From the NCBI GenBank assembly GCA_964482435.1, contig CAYZXL010000024.1, positions 1 through 61,138 on the forward strand: a stretch of DNA of 61,138 nucleotides. The letters are read 5' to 3'. This document shows, piece by piece, positions 33,810 to 44,646 of this stretch; position 1 is the stretch's first letter; every line of letters begins with the position of its first letter. This DNA comes from CAYZXL01 sp964482435. Its GTDB lineage: Bacteria > Auribacterota > JABMQX01. The translations under genes and the position numbers were made by a program. Under the pieces are notes generated by a model. The model had not been told where the DNA came from and made no database searches. It saw nothing but the letters and a program-made list of their open reading frames with translations.

Positions 33810-34248
33810 AGGCACACCTTGCGAATCCCACTCGGCAAAGTCAACATGCAATTTTGACATATCGTACGACGGTTGTCGAGGGTGTGTTTGGGCTCGAAGG
33901 GGCGCTGGTTTCTAAAAAGCACAATTTGTGCCAGGCTGTTTGGTGCCGGACAGTCGCTGGCGCGTCCCGCGTCGCGGAATGTAAGCATGCGTTTCCCGAA
34001 AGCAACGTTTTTCTTTATCCCCTTAAGACCGCGTCACTTACGTCGCAGACTCGCGCCTGGACCAGCGCGCATGTTGATTGTCCTGAACGCAGACCAAAAG
34101 CGGCGGAAATCGCGTGCTGGATATAAGTGCCTGTGACCGTGGGGATTGCGCCTGAGAAGGACGGTGTATCTTTCATTGGTACATTTCGTGCTCCAAAGAG
34201 CGCGGGATTGTGGAGGGTCTTCAACCGCTACTACGGGGGGCTAAACCC
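33810..34248. other. Divergent intergenic region
   Basis: No gene is seen. It must contain promoters for the SdrD-like gene (leftward) and the PEP-CTERM gene (rightward). Confidence 0.4.
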
Positions 34249-34851
34249 ATGAGGACAAGACTTTTGTCTTTCCTGACTGTTTGTGTTTTTTCGCTCTTGC
34301 CATTTCATCTCCTCGCCGACGTTGAAATCCTTAACCTGAACGATTTCACGCCAGAACCTCCGGAAGCAGTTACCATAGCTCCCGATGGTTCCTGGGCGAC
34401 ATTGAGCGAGGACCCGGACTTTGGAGTTGTCGTGTTGTGGAACGAAGGTATCTCAACAGCACTTACTGCCCCGCACTTGCGGTTCACCTTCGATTTTCAC
34501 CTGGGAGAGAACAATCTCGATGACTTCGAGGTGGTGCTCTACGATCCTTCGACGTCCACCGAGTACATGTCCATGCTTGTGGACGTGTCTGAAACCTTTA
34601 CAGTTACGTGGGATATTGATGGCTACAGTTTCCCCGTAGGATTGGACTTTTACCTGAATTCCTGGGACGATCCGAACGCTCCGGGAATGCTTGCGTCCTA
34701 CGTAACCGTCAGCGACGTGCATACCTTTGGCGGGGCTCCTCCGCCTTATCCCGTCCCCGAGGCAAGCACGCTTCTTCTGTTTGGTTCCGGTGGTCTTGCC
34801 ATGCTGCGATTCCTCCCCGGGCTGACCAGGGCTCGGAAAGTGAGGAAATGA
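34249..34851 (+). CDS. PEP-CTERM sorting-signal protein
   Basis: The 200-residue protein begins with a signal peptide at the ATG at 34249 and ends with PVPEASTLLLFGSG, a hydrophobic segment and a basic tail (TRARKVRK). This is the tripartite PEP-CTERM signal processed by exosortase. The body is beta-rich and acidic, probably an extracellular matrix or surface protein. No exosortase gene is in the window. The frame extends 13 codons upstream but the signal peptide sets the start. Confidence 0.85.
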   Translation: MRTRLLSFLTVCVFSLLPFHLLADVEILNLNDFTPEPPEAVTIAPDGSWATLSEDPDFGVVVLWNEGISTALTAPHLRFTFDFHLGENNLDDFEVVLYDPSTSTEYMSMLVDVSETFTVTWDIDGYSFPVGLDFYLNSWDDPNAPGMLASYVTVSDVHTFGGAPPPYPVPEASTLLLFGSGGLAMLRFLPGLTRARKVRK

Positions 34852-34966
34852 GGCCGGGAGCCATGGAACGAGCGTCGTATTCTTGCCTTGCAGTCAATGT
34901 GGCGATGACGCCGACCGGGCGTTGAATTAACTAAGTAGTGAAATCTTCAAAGAGGGGGTTCCAACC

Positions 34967-37900
34967 ATGTTCAAGACAACGGCAATTCTATTGACAGTTG
35001 CGCTTGCGGTGTTTGCTTTCTCGCAAGGCTCCTTGGGTGCGAGCGGCAGGCAAAGGGAGCGGGGACTCGGCGTTAGACCGCCCACTCCGGAAGAACAGGC
35101 GTACCTCGATCGGGTGACGACCCAGGTGAGGTTCGTCGCGCCAAACCGCTTAGCTCGCGTTCGAGCGCTTATCGAAGGCGCCGTGGCATTAGACGCATTG
35201 CCTGCTGCCGTCGACAACAGTACGCTGCAGTACTTCCCGCCCATCCGGAGCCAAGGAGGGCAGGGCTCATGCACGTGCTGGGCCGCTTGTTACTATTGGA
35301 ACACATATACCCAGGCTATGGATGAGGGACTTGATGTCTCGGGAGGAAACAACGACCACATTTGCAGTCCAGGGTTTATGTATAACCTCATCAATGGAGG
35401 TTATGACGGGGGCGCGTGGACACCTTATGCTGTCGCCCGTCTAAGCGATGTTGGATGTTGTAGCTGGACCTTGAAGCCTTATAGTGATAGCGACTATCTC
35501 TCGTGGCCATCGGGGCCCGCATGGATCGAGGCGTTGAACCGTCGCACGAGCGAAGTGCACAAGATAGATGGAGGATCGCAGCCGGGCATTGATGCCATAA
35601 AGCAGCATCTGGCCAACGGCAATCTCGCCGCAACGGACTTCGAGATTTACGAGAACTTCTATTATTATTACCCCGATGAGGTTCCGGGGATTAGCAACGG
35701 CGTTTACTATTCTCTCGAGGGTTACTTCCTCGGGGGACATGCGGTCACTATCGTGGGATACGATGACAATCGTCCGTATGTTGATTACCGGGATGGTCTG
35801 GTCCATTCGGGGGCTTTCCTCATGGCCAATAGCTGGGGCCCAGGTTGGGGCGTCTACAACAGCACCGGCGCCGGAACAATGGGCTTTTTCTGGGTCGGGT
35901 ATAATATGTTTTTAGAGGGGACGTGGGGATACTGGAACCCGTTTGAGGGACGGAAAGCACCGTTTGCTTACTTCAACGACGATCGGGACGATTATCGCCC
36001 CACGCTGTACGTGAGTGCCGGGCTCAATCACGCTCAAAGGGGTTATTTATACTGCGACGGAGACGTCGAGTTCGCGTGGTATTCCTATCCGGCAATCGAC
36101 TACCATGGCGGGACCGCTCTCCCCATTGACGGTACCAAGCCTGTGGCTGTGGACCTGACCGACGGAATACCATACATAACCGACTACACAGCGATTGACG
36201 TCGGCGTGTGGTTGTATGTCGACGGGGGTGCGTCCTCCGATGGCTCGATTGGCAGCGCTGTTTTCTATCACGATTTCGATGGTAATGGAATCTACGCTTC
36301 TGTAGCATCTCCTGACCCGCCGGTGGTCGTACCGCCCGGCAACTGGGGTGTTGCCCGCCTCATTTTCGATTCCACGAAGAATAGTCCGCCTACGACAAAT
36401 CCCGTGAGCGTAAGCGGGCCCCCAGACCAACCTACTGGCATCAACTGGGAGTACAATGACCCCGAAGATGACCCTCAGCAACGGTATGAGGTCGAGGTCT
36501 GGACAGGCTCCGGCGGCACCGGGACGCTCATCTGGGATCCGGCCGTCGGCGCCGGGACGGAAACGTCTCTGCCATATACCGGTCCCCTGCTCGAAGACGG
36601 ACTCTACTATGCGCGCGTCAGGGCTGATGACGGCATGGAGGAACCCGACAACTGGGGCCAGTGGTCAGAGCGTGGGTTCAGAATCGGCGCGCCGGGTCTC
36701 TTGGGCATCGTAGCGGACGACGCGACCGGGGCGGTAACTGTTTTTGATCCCGAGACGTATACGGCGCTTGGAAGTGTCAGCCTGCCCTACCAGGGCACTG
36801 GCATTGGCGACTGCTCTATCCTGCCGGATGCCGGACTCGGGTTCGTCACGACCTTCACCCACGAAGTATGGGTCATAGACCTCACGACAATCAGCCTGGC
36901 GCCAGGAACCAACCCGATTGCTATTTCCAATTATGGTGAAGAGACCGCGATAACGGCAGATGGCAAGTTCCTCGTGGTTTGCGACGGGAGCGCCTACGAG
37001 CCTATATCGGTCGTTGACATCGCCAGCCGCACCGAGATTAGCACGTTCTGGTTGGACTACGATGTCAATTCACTCGATGTAGGGAGCGACGGCTCTGTCC
37101 TGGCCACCTCGTACTCGTGGGGGTATGTGTACAGGCTGACGATTGATTCCTCCGGCAATCTGACCGACACCGGTGAGCGGCTGGATCTATGGTCGGTGGG
37201 TCTATACGACCCCATGAATGTGTACATTGCACCAAGCTGCACCTCGGGTGTCGCAATTGACTACTGGGGCGCGATTCAGTCGTTCACAATTCCGGGGCTC
37301 GCGCCGGTGGACACGGTCTATCTGTCCGGCTCGGATGCAGTGTCGGGCTTGATTAGCCCAGAAGGAAGCCGGGTCTTCGCACGTAGCGACGCAGTGCAGG
37401 GCTTTGAGTTCAATTCCGTCACCGGTGATGTGGGTGCGCAGTTGGTCTCCTTCCCGATTGCTCCTGATTACGGCTTGTTCGCGATGGACCAGATGGCGAT
37501 TCATCCCGACGGCACGAGGCTATATGTGTCGCAGCCGGGCGCCTTGAACGCCTACGATGCGGCCAGCGGCGCACCGATTGCGTCAATAACGGCCCCGAGC
37601 ATTGTCGCGCCGACAGGGGTCTGTATCCCTTGCGTCTTGCCTCCCCCTCGGAACAAGCCCCCTACGACAAATCCCGTGAGCGTAAGCGGGCCGCCGGACC
37701 AACCTACAAGCATCAACTGGGAATACAAGGACCCTGAAGGCGACCCGCAGGAGCAGTATGAGGTTGAGGTCTGGACAGGGTCCGGCGGCACCGGGACGCT
37801 CACGTGGGATCCGGCCGTCGGCACCGGCACGGAAACGTCTTTGCCATATACCGGGCCTCTGCTCGAAGACGGAGTCTACTATGCGCGGGTCAGGGCTGAT

Positions 37901-39574
37901 GACGGCATGGAGGAACCAGACAACTGGGGCAAGTGGTCAGAATGCGGGTTCAGGGTGGGCGCGATACATTCAATCGGCATGGTGACAGACGAGTATAGCG
38001 GCGCGGTAACCGTATTCGACGCGGACACGGACACTGTGCTGGGAAGCGTCAGCGTGCTGCCTGGTGTGACGCTTTACGACTGCTCCATCCTGGCGGTGGC
38101 CGGTCTCGGCTTTGTCGTCGATTTCAACTACAACGTATGGGTGATTGACCTCTTGTCAACGCCGCCGAGCTTGGCTTCGGGGACCAACCCCATTCCCATC
38201 TCCAATTGCGGTGAAGAAACGGCGATAACCGCTGACGGGAAGTTCCTGCTGGTGTGCGATGGGGGAGCTTGGCAACCCATTTCCGTTGTAGACATCGCAA
38301 GCCGGGCGGAAGTAAGCACCTTCTACCTCGACTATGAGTGTACTACCCTGGATGTGTCCAACGATGGCTCTGTGCTGGCTGGTGCTGGCTGGCAGGGAAT
38401 TGTGCACAGGCTCACCATTGATGCGAGTGGGAATGTGACCGACACAGGTGAATGGCTTTCGGGTGTGGACCCAACTAACGTCTATCTGTCACCCGGCGGC
38501 GCATCGGGTATTGTAGTCAACTTTGACTGGAATCAGATTCATTCGGTCGCAGTGCCGGGGCTTGCGCTGGTTGACACTCGCCCGTTGTCCGGCTCGTGGG
38601 GAATCTCCGGGTTGATTGACGCTCCGGGAGGCCGCGTGTTCGCACGTAGCGATGGGGGCTACGTTGACGTATTTGCCTTCGACCCCATCACAGCTCAGCT
38701 AAGTGCCTCCCCAGTACTTACCTTCGGAATCGCGGGCGCCATGCCTTACTGGGGGGTCGAGCAAATGGCGCTCCATCCGGCTGGGACAAAGCTGTACGTG
38801 CCGGAGTCTTGGTGGGGCTGTCTCGACGTTTTCGACCCCGGTACCGGCGCCCTGCTGAGGTCCATCACGGGTCCAGACATACTCAGCCCATTAGGTGTGT
38901 GTGTCGCGTCGTTAATTGCACCACCACCTCCCAACGAACCGCCTACGACGGAGCCGGTCACTGTGAGCGGCCCGCCGGCTCAACCCTCGAGCGTAGACTG
39001 GACCTACAAGGACAAGGAGGGCGACCTGCAGGACCAGTACGAGGTTGAGGTCTGGACCGGGTCTGGCGGCACCGGGACCCTTGTATGGGATCCGCTGGTC
39101 GGAACCGGCACGGAGCAGACACTGGCATATACTGGCCCCTACCTGACCCTCGGGACTTACTATGCACGTGTCAGAGCTTCCGACGGTAAGGATTGGGGTG
39201 CCTGGTCCGAATGCCAGTTCGAGATCGGTATGATTGACGTGACCGCGCTGGTGCGGGTAAATACCGGTGGTATGACATATCGCCGCAACACAGGAAACGC
39301 CAGTTACCAGGTGAGTTTGACGAACATCTCCTCAAGCACAATTCCAGCGCCGGTTTGGGCGGTGGTCACGGACATCTCCAGCCCAAGTGTCACGCTCGTC
39401 AATCCCGACGCTACGACGCCGAAGGGCGATCCCTACTTCGATTATTCTACCGAAATCGGTGGCGGGGAGCTTGTGCCGGGCGAAACCTCAGCTATCAAAA
39501 CATGGATCTTCCACAATCCCACAAGAGTGAGGTTCTCGTACACCGTCACAATCCTGGCTCCGTCACCGTATTGA
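34967..39574 (+). CDS. Secreted papain-like (C1) peptidase with Fn3-like and propeller repeats
   Basis: The 1535-residue protein has a signal peptide (1-24) and a C1-type domain. Its active-site residues are visible: QGGQGSCTCWA (oxyanion Gln and catalytic Cys, about residue 100), GGHAVTIVGYDD (His) and ANSWGPGWG (Asn). After a beta domain come two long near-duplicates, each an Fn3-like unit starting NPVSVSGPPDQP and a YVTN-type propeller, then a third Fn3-like unit. The DNA of the Fn3 units is highly similar between copies. GAGGGGG precedes the ATG. It probably degrades or binds extracellular protein. Confidence 0.85.
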   Translation: MFKTTAILLTVALAVFAFSQGSLGASGRQRERGLGVRPPTPEEQAYLDRVTTQVRFVAPNRLARVRALIEGAVALDALPAAVDNSTLQYFPPIRSQGGQGSCTCWAACYYWNTYTQAMDEGLDVSGGNNDHICSPGFMYNLINGGYDGGAWTPYAVARLSDVGCCSWTLKPYSDSDYLSWPSGPAWIEALNRRTSEVHKIDGGSQPGIDAIKQHLANGNLAATDFEIYENFYYYYPDEVPGISNGVYYSLEGYFLGGHAVTIVGYDDNRPYVDYRDGLVHSGAFLMANSWGPGWGVYNSTGAGTMGFFWVGYNMFLEGTWGYWNPFEGRKAPFAYFNDDRDDYRPTLYVSAGLNHAQRGYLYCDGDVEFAWYSYPAIDYHGGTALPIDGTKPVAVDLTDGIPYITDYTAIDVGVWLYVDGGASSDGSIGSAVFYHDFDGNGIYASVASPDPPVVVPPGNWGVARLIFDSTKNSPPTTNPVSVSGPPDQPTGINWEYNDPEDDPQQRYEVEVWTGSGGTGTLIWDPAVGAGTETSLPYTGPLLEDGLYYARVRADDGMEEPDNWGQWSERGFRIGAPGLLGIVADDATGAVTVFDPETYTALGSVSLPYQGTGIGDCSILPDAGLGFVTTFTHEVWVIDLTTISLAPGTNPIAISNYGEETAITADGKFLVVCDGSAYEPISVVDIASRTEISTFWLDYDVNSLDVGSDGSVLATSYSWGYVYRLTIDSSGNLTDTGERLDLWSVGLYDPMNVYIAPSCTSGVAIDYWGAIQSFTIPGLAPVDTVYLSGSDAVSGLISPEGSRVFARSDAVQGFEFNSVTGDVGAQLVSFPIAPDYGLFAMDQMAIHPDGTRLYVSQPGALNAYDAASGAPIASITAPSIVAPTGVCIPCVLPPPRNKPPTTNPVSVSGPPDQPTSINWEYKDPEGDPQEQYEVEVWTGSGGTGTLTWDPAVGTGTETSLPYTGPLLEDGVYYARVRADDGMEEPDNWGKWSECGFRVGAIHSIGMVTDEYSGAVTVFDADTDTVLGSVSVLPGVTLYDCSILAVAGLGFVVDFNYNVWVIDLLSTPPSLASGTNPIPISNCGEETAITADGKFLLVCDGGAWQPISVVDIASRAEVSTFYLDYECTTLDVSNDGSVLAGAGWQGIVHRLTIDASGNVTDTGEWLSGVDPTNVYLSPGGASGIVVNFDWNQIHSVAVPGLALVDTRPLSGSWGISGLIDAPGGRVFARSDGGYVDVFAFDPITAQLSASPVLTFGIAGAMPYWGVEQMALHPAGTKLYVPESWWGCLDVFDPGTGALLRSITGPDILSPLGVCVASLIAPPPPNEPPTTEPVTVSGPPAQPSSVDWTYKDKEGDLQDQYEVEVWTGSGGTGTLVWDPLVGTGTEQTLAYTGPYLTLGTYYARVRASDGKDWGAWSECQFEIGMIDVTALVRVNTGGMTYRRNTGNASYQVSLTNISSSTIPAPVWAVVTDISSPSVTLVNPDATTPKGDPYFDYSTEIGGGELVPGETSAIKTWIFHNPTRVRFSYTVTILAPSPY
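36380..38930 (+). repeat. Two-copy internal duplication in the papain-like gene
   Basis: The unit from about 36385 to 37650 recurs from about 37660 to 38930, and its Fn3-like part appears a third time from about 38935. The first 60 bases of copies one and two are almost identical, pointing to a recent tandem duplication. Confidence 0.75.
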
Positions 39575-39582
39575 TTTTTCGC

Positions 39583-39624
39583 GACAATAGTGCCGGGACA
39601 GCGCGCCCGGCACTATTGTCTTTT
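39583..39624 (+). terminator. Strong intrinsic terminator
   Basis: A perfect 15-base inverted repeat (GACAATAGTGCCGGG and its complement) around an eight-base loop is followed by TTTT. It lies nine bases after the stop of the papain-like gene. Confidence 0.9.
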
Positions 39625-41356
39625 CGCCGCAAGGAGCACTTTTGGACAAACGTTGTGGGGACACCTACTTGGACTGTGCGTGCCCTATTTCCACGCGCTT
39701 TTTTCCATTCTGGCAAGAGGGGGTTCTTCTCGAATACCACCGTGAAAACAGATGTGCTCCCCAAACGGTTCCTGGTAGAGCCGCCTGAGTGAATCCTCCC
39801 AATACAGGCCCGAACAAAGAAAAAGGGGGTGCTCATCTGCGGGATTGCGCGTTGTAGGCAACGTTCATTGCAAGAGGATCTATTCCTTCCTCTGGTTAGC
39901 AACACCCGTTCATCTGAGCGTACTGTTACACCCCGAGACGTTCTCCTTACCAGGGCTTTCAGATGGACCCTTATGGCGATCCTCCGACATCGAACAGGGC
40001 GTTGAATCCGGTCGGTTCAAAGTCTTCATTCTGCGAGGGGAGGCCTGAGATACCCGACCGCGGCAGGTAGGCAAGCGAGAAGGAGAGCCCAAAACTCCAT
40101 GCGATCCTCAACCCAGGCGCAACCGCCTCCTCACCGAAACTTGGGAAGCGTTCCTCAGGCCGGGAAAAGAGTGCGTCGTCAAATTGCCATCAGCAAGCTT
40201 GGAGCATCGAACAACGGAGATTATGCCGCCACCTTATTCATCCGCAGCGCGTAACCAAGATTCCTTGCCTGAGCAAATCAATCGGCTTTTTCCTTTATGC
40301 TCTGAGAACACCAATTCTCAGACGGAAAGAGATGGCTCCTAAGTATGAAAATCCTTTCCCGCAATTTCGTCGAAAGAACGTGCTCGTAACCAGCGGGAAC
40401 ACGGTCGATTACAAGAACATCCGAGCCACTTTCGCAAGATAACTCCACTACTCTCCCACGGACAGTTTCAGCTATCAACTGGCATTATGCTTTAGCGGTC
40501 GCTCACCTATATGTGTGACAATCAGGATTCGCCAGGTGGGTGGAGTATAGTTTACTATCTGTTTGATCGTTGAGCGTACAGACCTACTCTTCCCAAAGCG
40601 TGCGAGCAGGAATTCAGGCAACATTGAGTTGCCGAAGGAGGGGGTAGGTGCCTGGCATCGTTCCCCGGCAGGGCCTCTTCGCGAGGTGAGGGTCTGTCCG
40701 CCTGTGGGCTGCAAAAGACCGATGCGCCAACACGCCTTGGTCGGTCCTGTTGTAAGAGGCCGACACTGGGCACTCGCAGCGCGTTCCTCGCGTCTGTCCG
40801 TAAAAGGGTGTATGGCGCTTCTGGGTGGCCGATTGATTTGTGCCGCTTGATAGAGCAAGGCAGCACTGGCAGATACTTCGGGTGAGGTTTAAGACACATC
40901 TACTGAAGTGACGCACGATAGACCATTCCGGGCAGAGGGCTCATCTTTGCTTGACAAACGCAGGGAGCTTGTGCTTTATATCTCTTATGAACCGGGAGGT
41001 TGGATTCCTCGCTGGCTTTATGTTTGCTCATCAGGAGTAGCACGGTAACTGTAGGGGCAAGTAACAATGAAGCACATGGTCGCGCGAACGGGTTCTTGTC
41101 TTCCTTGTTGTTGGTGTGTTGATTGTTTTTGTGCCGTTTTGCCATTCCTCATTCCGTTCTCGCTAGTATCGCCAATTCAGGCCGTGCGTCACGACAAATG
41201 TGCATCATTTTGTTTTGCCACACAGGCGTTGAGTACCTGGACCATGCGCGAAAAAGACCTACCCGGCGCAACTTCGGAATGAGGGCCGCATTTTGGGTTG
41301 TTCGGAAGGGCTTGGCCATGATGAATGAAAATATCGTTGGAGAGGTGGAGGTGGGC
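39625..41356. other. 1.7-kb stretch without a supported gene
   Basis: Frames of 60-127 codons exist on both strands, but none has a convincing ribosome binding site, signal peptide or recognisable motif. The next gene's frame opens at 41123 but its likely start is 41357. The stretch may hold decayed genes or regulatory sequence. Confidence 0.4.
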
Positions 41357-44300
41357 ATGAACGTGTTAAGGGGACATGGGAAGGTTAGCAAAGAAGAGCT
41401 GAACGTGCGAAAGATGGATAGCGCGGCGCCGGCAACCTTTGCGGCTGTCGGGTGTTGCTTGTTCATTCTCGGGTACTCGCTGCCATGTCAAGGGACCCGC
41501 GCGAATGTGGCGATTGACAGTTCCTCTCTGGTAACGGAGGCCTTCGCGCCCTCGCCATCAGCCATAGCGAGGGCGGCCGCGCTGGCGAGCCCTGCAACAA
41601 CCGCAGGGTCTATGCCGGAAGCTGTTGCGGGTAGTCTGGGTGAGGAATGCTGTCCCGACGGCATACTGCTGAGCCCGGAAGGCGAGGCAGGATATTCTCC
41701 TGACATCGCGGTTGACCGACTCGGACGAGCTCACGTGGTGTGGAAAGGAGGAGACAATTGCCTATGGTATGCGCGAGTAGGGTCACAGCAAAAAATCGAG
41801 GTCGGCGCGAAGCCACTTTTCAGCAATCTTACAGGTTCCCCGAAAGTTGCAGCGGACTCTAAGGGCAGCCCCCATATTGTTGCGCCCATCCGCGCATGGA
41901 TCTACCCGGGGTCCATGCTTTTGTACGTGAAGGTGGCCGAGTCTGCTCAAGGTGAGGTGCTCATCAAGACGAACGTTTTCTCTTTGTTCCCCGCGTATTC
42001 CACGGACCATGGTTGGCCCAGCATTGACGTTAACCGGGTGACGGACCTGCCGGTCGTAGCTACGGAGGCCCGTTTTTCTCACAACCTGAACCCGTACATC
42101 ACCTTGTGGTGGGAGGGAATTTGCGTTTTTGGTCTGGACGAGGCGGGCAGGCCCGGTACGCTCTGGAGCGCCTATTGGCAGGACCAAGCTACGTATTGGT
42201 CTTATGTTGCGGGGTTCCCCGATGTGGCCGTAGATGCTTTGGGGCGAACACACTGCGTATGGTCGCACAGGGACCCAGGGTGGACGGGCTCCAGCGTAGG
42301 CTATGCTCTCGAGGGCGCCGACTACTGGACAGACATCGCGAACGAGCGCAACGTTGGCGGCTTCGGGGTCGGCGGGCCGAAAATCGCCCGCGGGGATGAA
42401 GGCTGTGTTGAGATCGTGTGGACGACCACAGCCGGAACGGTGGTTTGGCAACGGACGAACCATGATGGCCTCACCCTCATAGACGACGGTGTAATCTCCG
42501 ATTCAACAGCTAAGGCTCATCGGCCGAACGTCTGTGCTGGTTCTGGAAGGGTGCTCTTTGCCTGGGCTGATGACCGTGGGGGGCAGAGTCAGATCTATGG
42601 GCGGAACCCTCCGGATGACGAAGGCGACGAGGCGGACAGACTCATCGCATGCAGCCCCGGATCGGCCTTTTTTGTCTCGCTCGCGGCACGTGGTGCGGTG
42701 TCCGTTGACTATGTCTGGCAGGACAACCGGAACGGCTTGTTTCAGATCTACTACTTGCCGCTCCCGCCTCCCGTGATTTTGGTGCACGGATGGCACGGGT
42801 CGCCCGCAGTTTGGAAGGACTTGAGTGACAAGTTAAGTGCCTGGGGCTTGGTACACTACATCTTCGACTACTCTCCGGCCAACCTTGAGCCTCGGGGATA
42901 TGCCGGCGACTCAATAAGACCTTGTGATAAGAACCTAAAAAAGTTTATCGAGGACAAAAAGAAGGAGACGGGTTACGCGGGAAAATTTGACATCGTCTGC
43001 CATTCGATGGGGGCGTTGGTCTCAAGGTGGTACATGGAGGAGCTCGACGGAGCCAAGAATGTGAGGCAGTGGATAGGGATAGCTCCTGCTACCCACGGCA
43101 TAGCCCTCTGTGATAAGCTTAACGAGCCTCCTTGGTGCTTTCTGAAGTTGCTGAGGCCCGTCATTGGTGACCTGAGACCAGGCAGGGCGATAGTCGAGAT
43201 GCAGACTACCAGCGAGACCGTGAGAAGCTTGGACGTGGATGGGACGGCCCAATGCGTGAAGCATAGGGTGATAGCAGGCGTGAACAAAAACAATAAACCG
43301 GGGTTTTGGACGTTCGCCAGCCGGTTCCGGTTGACTCCGCCTGGAAAAACCTATGTAAAGGCGGTGGTCGCAGGAAAGAAGTGTGACGGGAACACTTGTC
43401 TGGGGGACGGCCTGATAGCTCTCGAGCAGAGTAGACTTGAGGGGGAAGGGCTGGATTGTTTTGAGGGGTACGACCACAATGGAATCCTTGAGAAGGAGGA
43501 TGCGCTTGACACGGTGATAGAATACATCCTTGATCCATTCAGGCCGGTCGCTTGTCGCTACCATAGCGGCGGTACACCTACCGAGGACTGCTTGAGACCG
43601 GACCCGAAGGAACTCGACTGTTACGTTCCCGGGGCAGGGAACGAAGGGTTCATCTACAGAGGTGCCGAGGTTCCCCCTAAAAACTTTCTTATGGACTCCA
43701 CCGTGAAAAAGGCCGCTGTCCAGCTGATCTGGTCCGGGAGCGAACTGAACTTGGTGTTGACTTCTCCCAGCGGTTCTGTAATGCAAGAGGGAACGTACCC
43801 TGTTGTTGAGTACGACAAGGACAGCAATGCTATTTGGTACGTGCTGGACGCGCCGGAGCCTGGTATATGGACTGCACAGATAGAAGCGGTGGACGTCCCA
43901 GAGGAAGGTGAAGAGTACGTGTTCATGGTTTATTACTTATCGGACCTTCGGGCCGAGCTTGCGACGGCGGGCGACAAATTTGGGTACGGCTTGGGCGAGG
44001 CAGCAACGATTCTCGCAACCGTAGCCGACCAGGATATGCCGATAATTGGAGCGACCGTGAGCGCCGATGTGAAGCGGCCAGACGGGCTGGTTGATCGCTT
44101 AACGCTTTACGATGACGGAACCTATGGGGATATCTTGGCTGCCGACGGCATCTACACAAATACCTATTTCCTTTCGATGCCCGGATATTACGGGATTACC
44201 GTTTTTGCGAGAATGCCTGTGGCGGGACGCCACGAGATCACCGCTCTTGCGAGCGGGACCGCGTATGGCAGCTTCGAGCGCATGGCATTTCTGACTATCT

Positions 44301-44518
44301 TAGTTGAGACCCCTCTCCAAGTCAATTCCATTCGCCCAAACCAAGATGGGACGGTGTCATTGGCGTGGGAACCGGAACAGGTTGGCGTCGAGGCCGAGTA
44401 TTCGACCGACCTGAGAAGCTGGACCCTGTTTCCAGGCGCGGAAGAGGAGGGGGGCCTTTGGAGAAGCACGCTTCCTCCTTCGGGAAACCTCGGCTTCTTC
44501 CGGTTGAAGATGAGGTAG
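41357..44518 (+). CDS. Exported alpha/beta-hydrolase (lipase/esterase-like) multidomain protein
   Basis: The 1053-residue product from the ATG at 41357 (GGAGGTGGGC upstream) has a long basic leader and a signal-like hydrophobic segment. A beta-rich N-terminal half carries repeated GRAHVVW-type motifs. The hydrolase domain has PVILVHGWHGSP and the nucleophile motif CHSMGAL, followed by THGIALCD, as in PGAP1/lipase-like enzymes. A C-terminal beta domain has LYDDGTYGD and ADGIYT, and the shared end module finishes in FFRLKMR. Ester or acyl hydrolysis is likely but the substrate is unknown. Confidence 0.78.
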   Translation: MNVLRGHGKVSKEELNVRKMDSAAPATFAAVGCCLFILGYSLPCQGTRANVAIDSSSLVTEAFAPSPSAIARAAALASPATTAGSMPEAVAGSLGEECCPDGILLSPEGEAGYSPDIAVDRLGRAHVVWKGGDNCLWYARVGSQQKIEVGAKPLFSNLTGSPKVAADSKGSPHIVAPIRAWIYPGSMLLYVKVAESAQGEVLIKTNVFSLFPAYSTDHGWPSIDVNRVTDLPVVATEARFSHNLNPYITLWWEGICVFGLDEAGRPGTLWSAYWQDQATYWSYVAGFPDVAVDALGRTHCVWSHRDPGWTGSSVGYALEGADYWTDIANERNVGGFGVGGPKIARGDEGCVEIVWTTTAGTVVWQRTNHDGLTLIDDGVISDSTAKAHRPNVCAGSGRVLFAWADDRGGQSQIYGRNPPDDEGDEADRLIACSPGSAFFVSLAARGAVSVDYVWQDNRNGLFQIYYLPLPPPVILVHGWHGSPAVWKDLSDKLSAWGLVHYIFDYSPANLEPRGYAGDSIRPCDKNLKKFIEDKKKETGYAGKFDIVCHSMGALVSRWYMEELDGAKNVRQWIGIAPATHGIALCDKLNEPPWCFLKLLRPVIGDLRPGRAIVEMQTTSETVRSLDVDGTAQCVKHRVIAGVNKNNKPGFWTFASRFRLTPPGKTYVKAVVAGKKCDGNTCLGDGLIALEQSRLEGEGLDCFEGYDHNGILEKEDALDTVIEYILDPFRPVACRYHSGGTPTEDCLRPDPKELDCYVPGAGNEGFIYRGAEVPPKNFLMDSTVKKAAVQLIWSGSELNLVLTSPSGSVMQEGTYPVVEYDKDSNAIWYVLDAPEPGIWTAQIEAVDVPEEGEEYVFMVYYLSDLRAELATAGDKFGYGLGEAATILATVADQDMPIIGATVSADVKRPDGLVDRLTLYDDGTYGDILAADGIYTNTYFLSMPGYYGITVFARMPVAGRHEITALASGTAYGSFERMAFLTILVETPLQVNSIRPNQDGTVSLAWEPEQVGVEAEYSTDLRSWTLFPGAEEEGGLWRSTLPPSGNLGFFRLKMR

Positions 44519-44646
44519 GGTCGTGAAGCCCTCCCGCGAATGAGGGTGCAGATTTCCTCGGACGCGTGTTGCTCTCGTGTGCAGTTGCCGACAGGGAGGT
44601 AGTCAATAACCGCATAGAGTAGAAGGAGTAGGGAAGGAGGGAAGGT

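Noticed and set aside
40475..40858. 127-codon minus-strand frame in the 1.7-kb gap
   Set aside because: No ribosome binding site, composition of a random GC-rich frame, overlapping frames equally long on the other strand.
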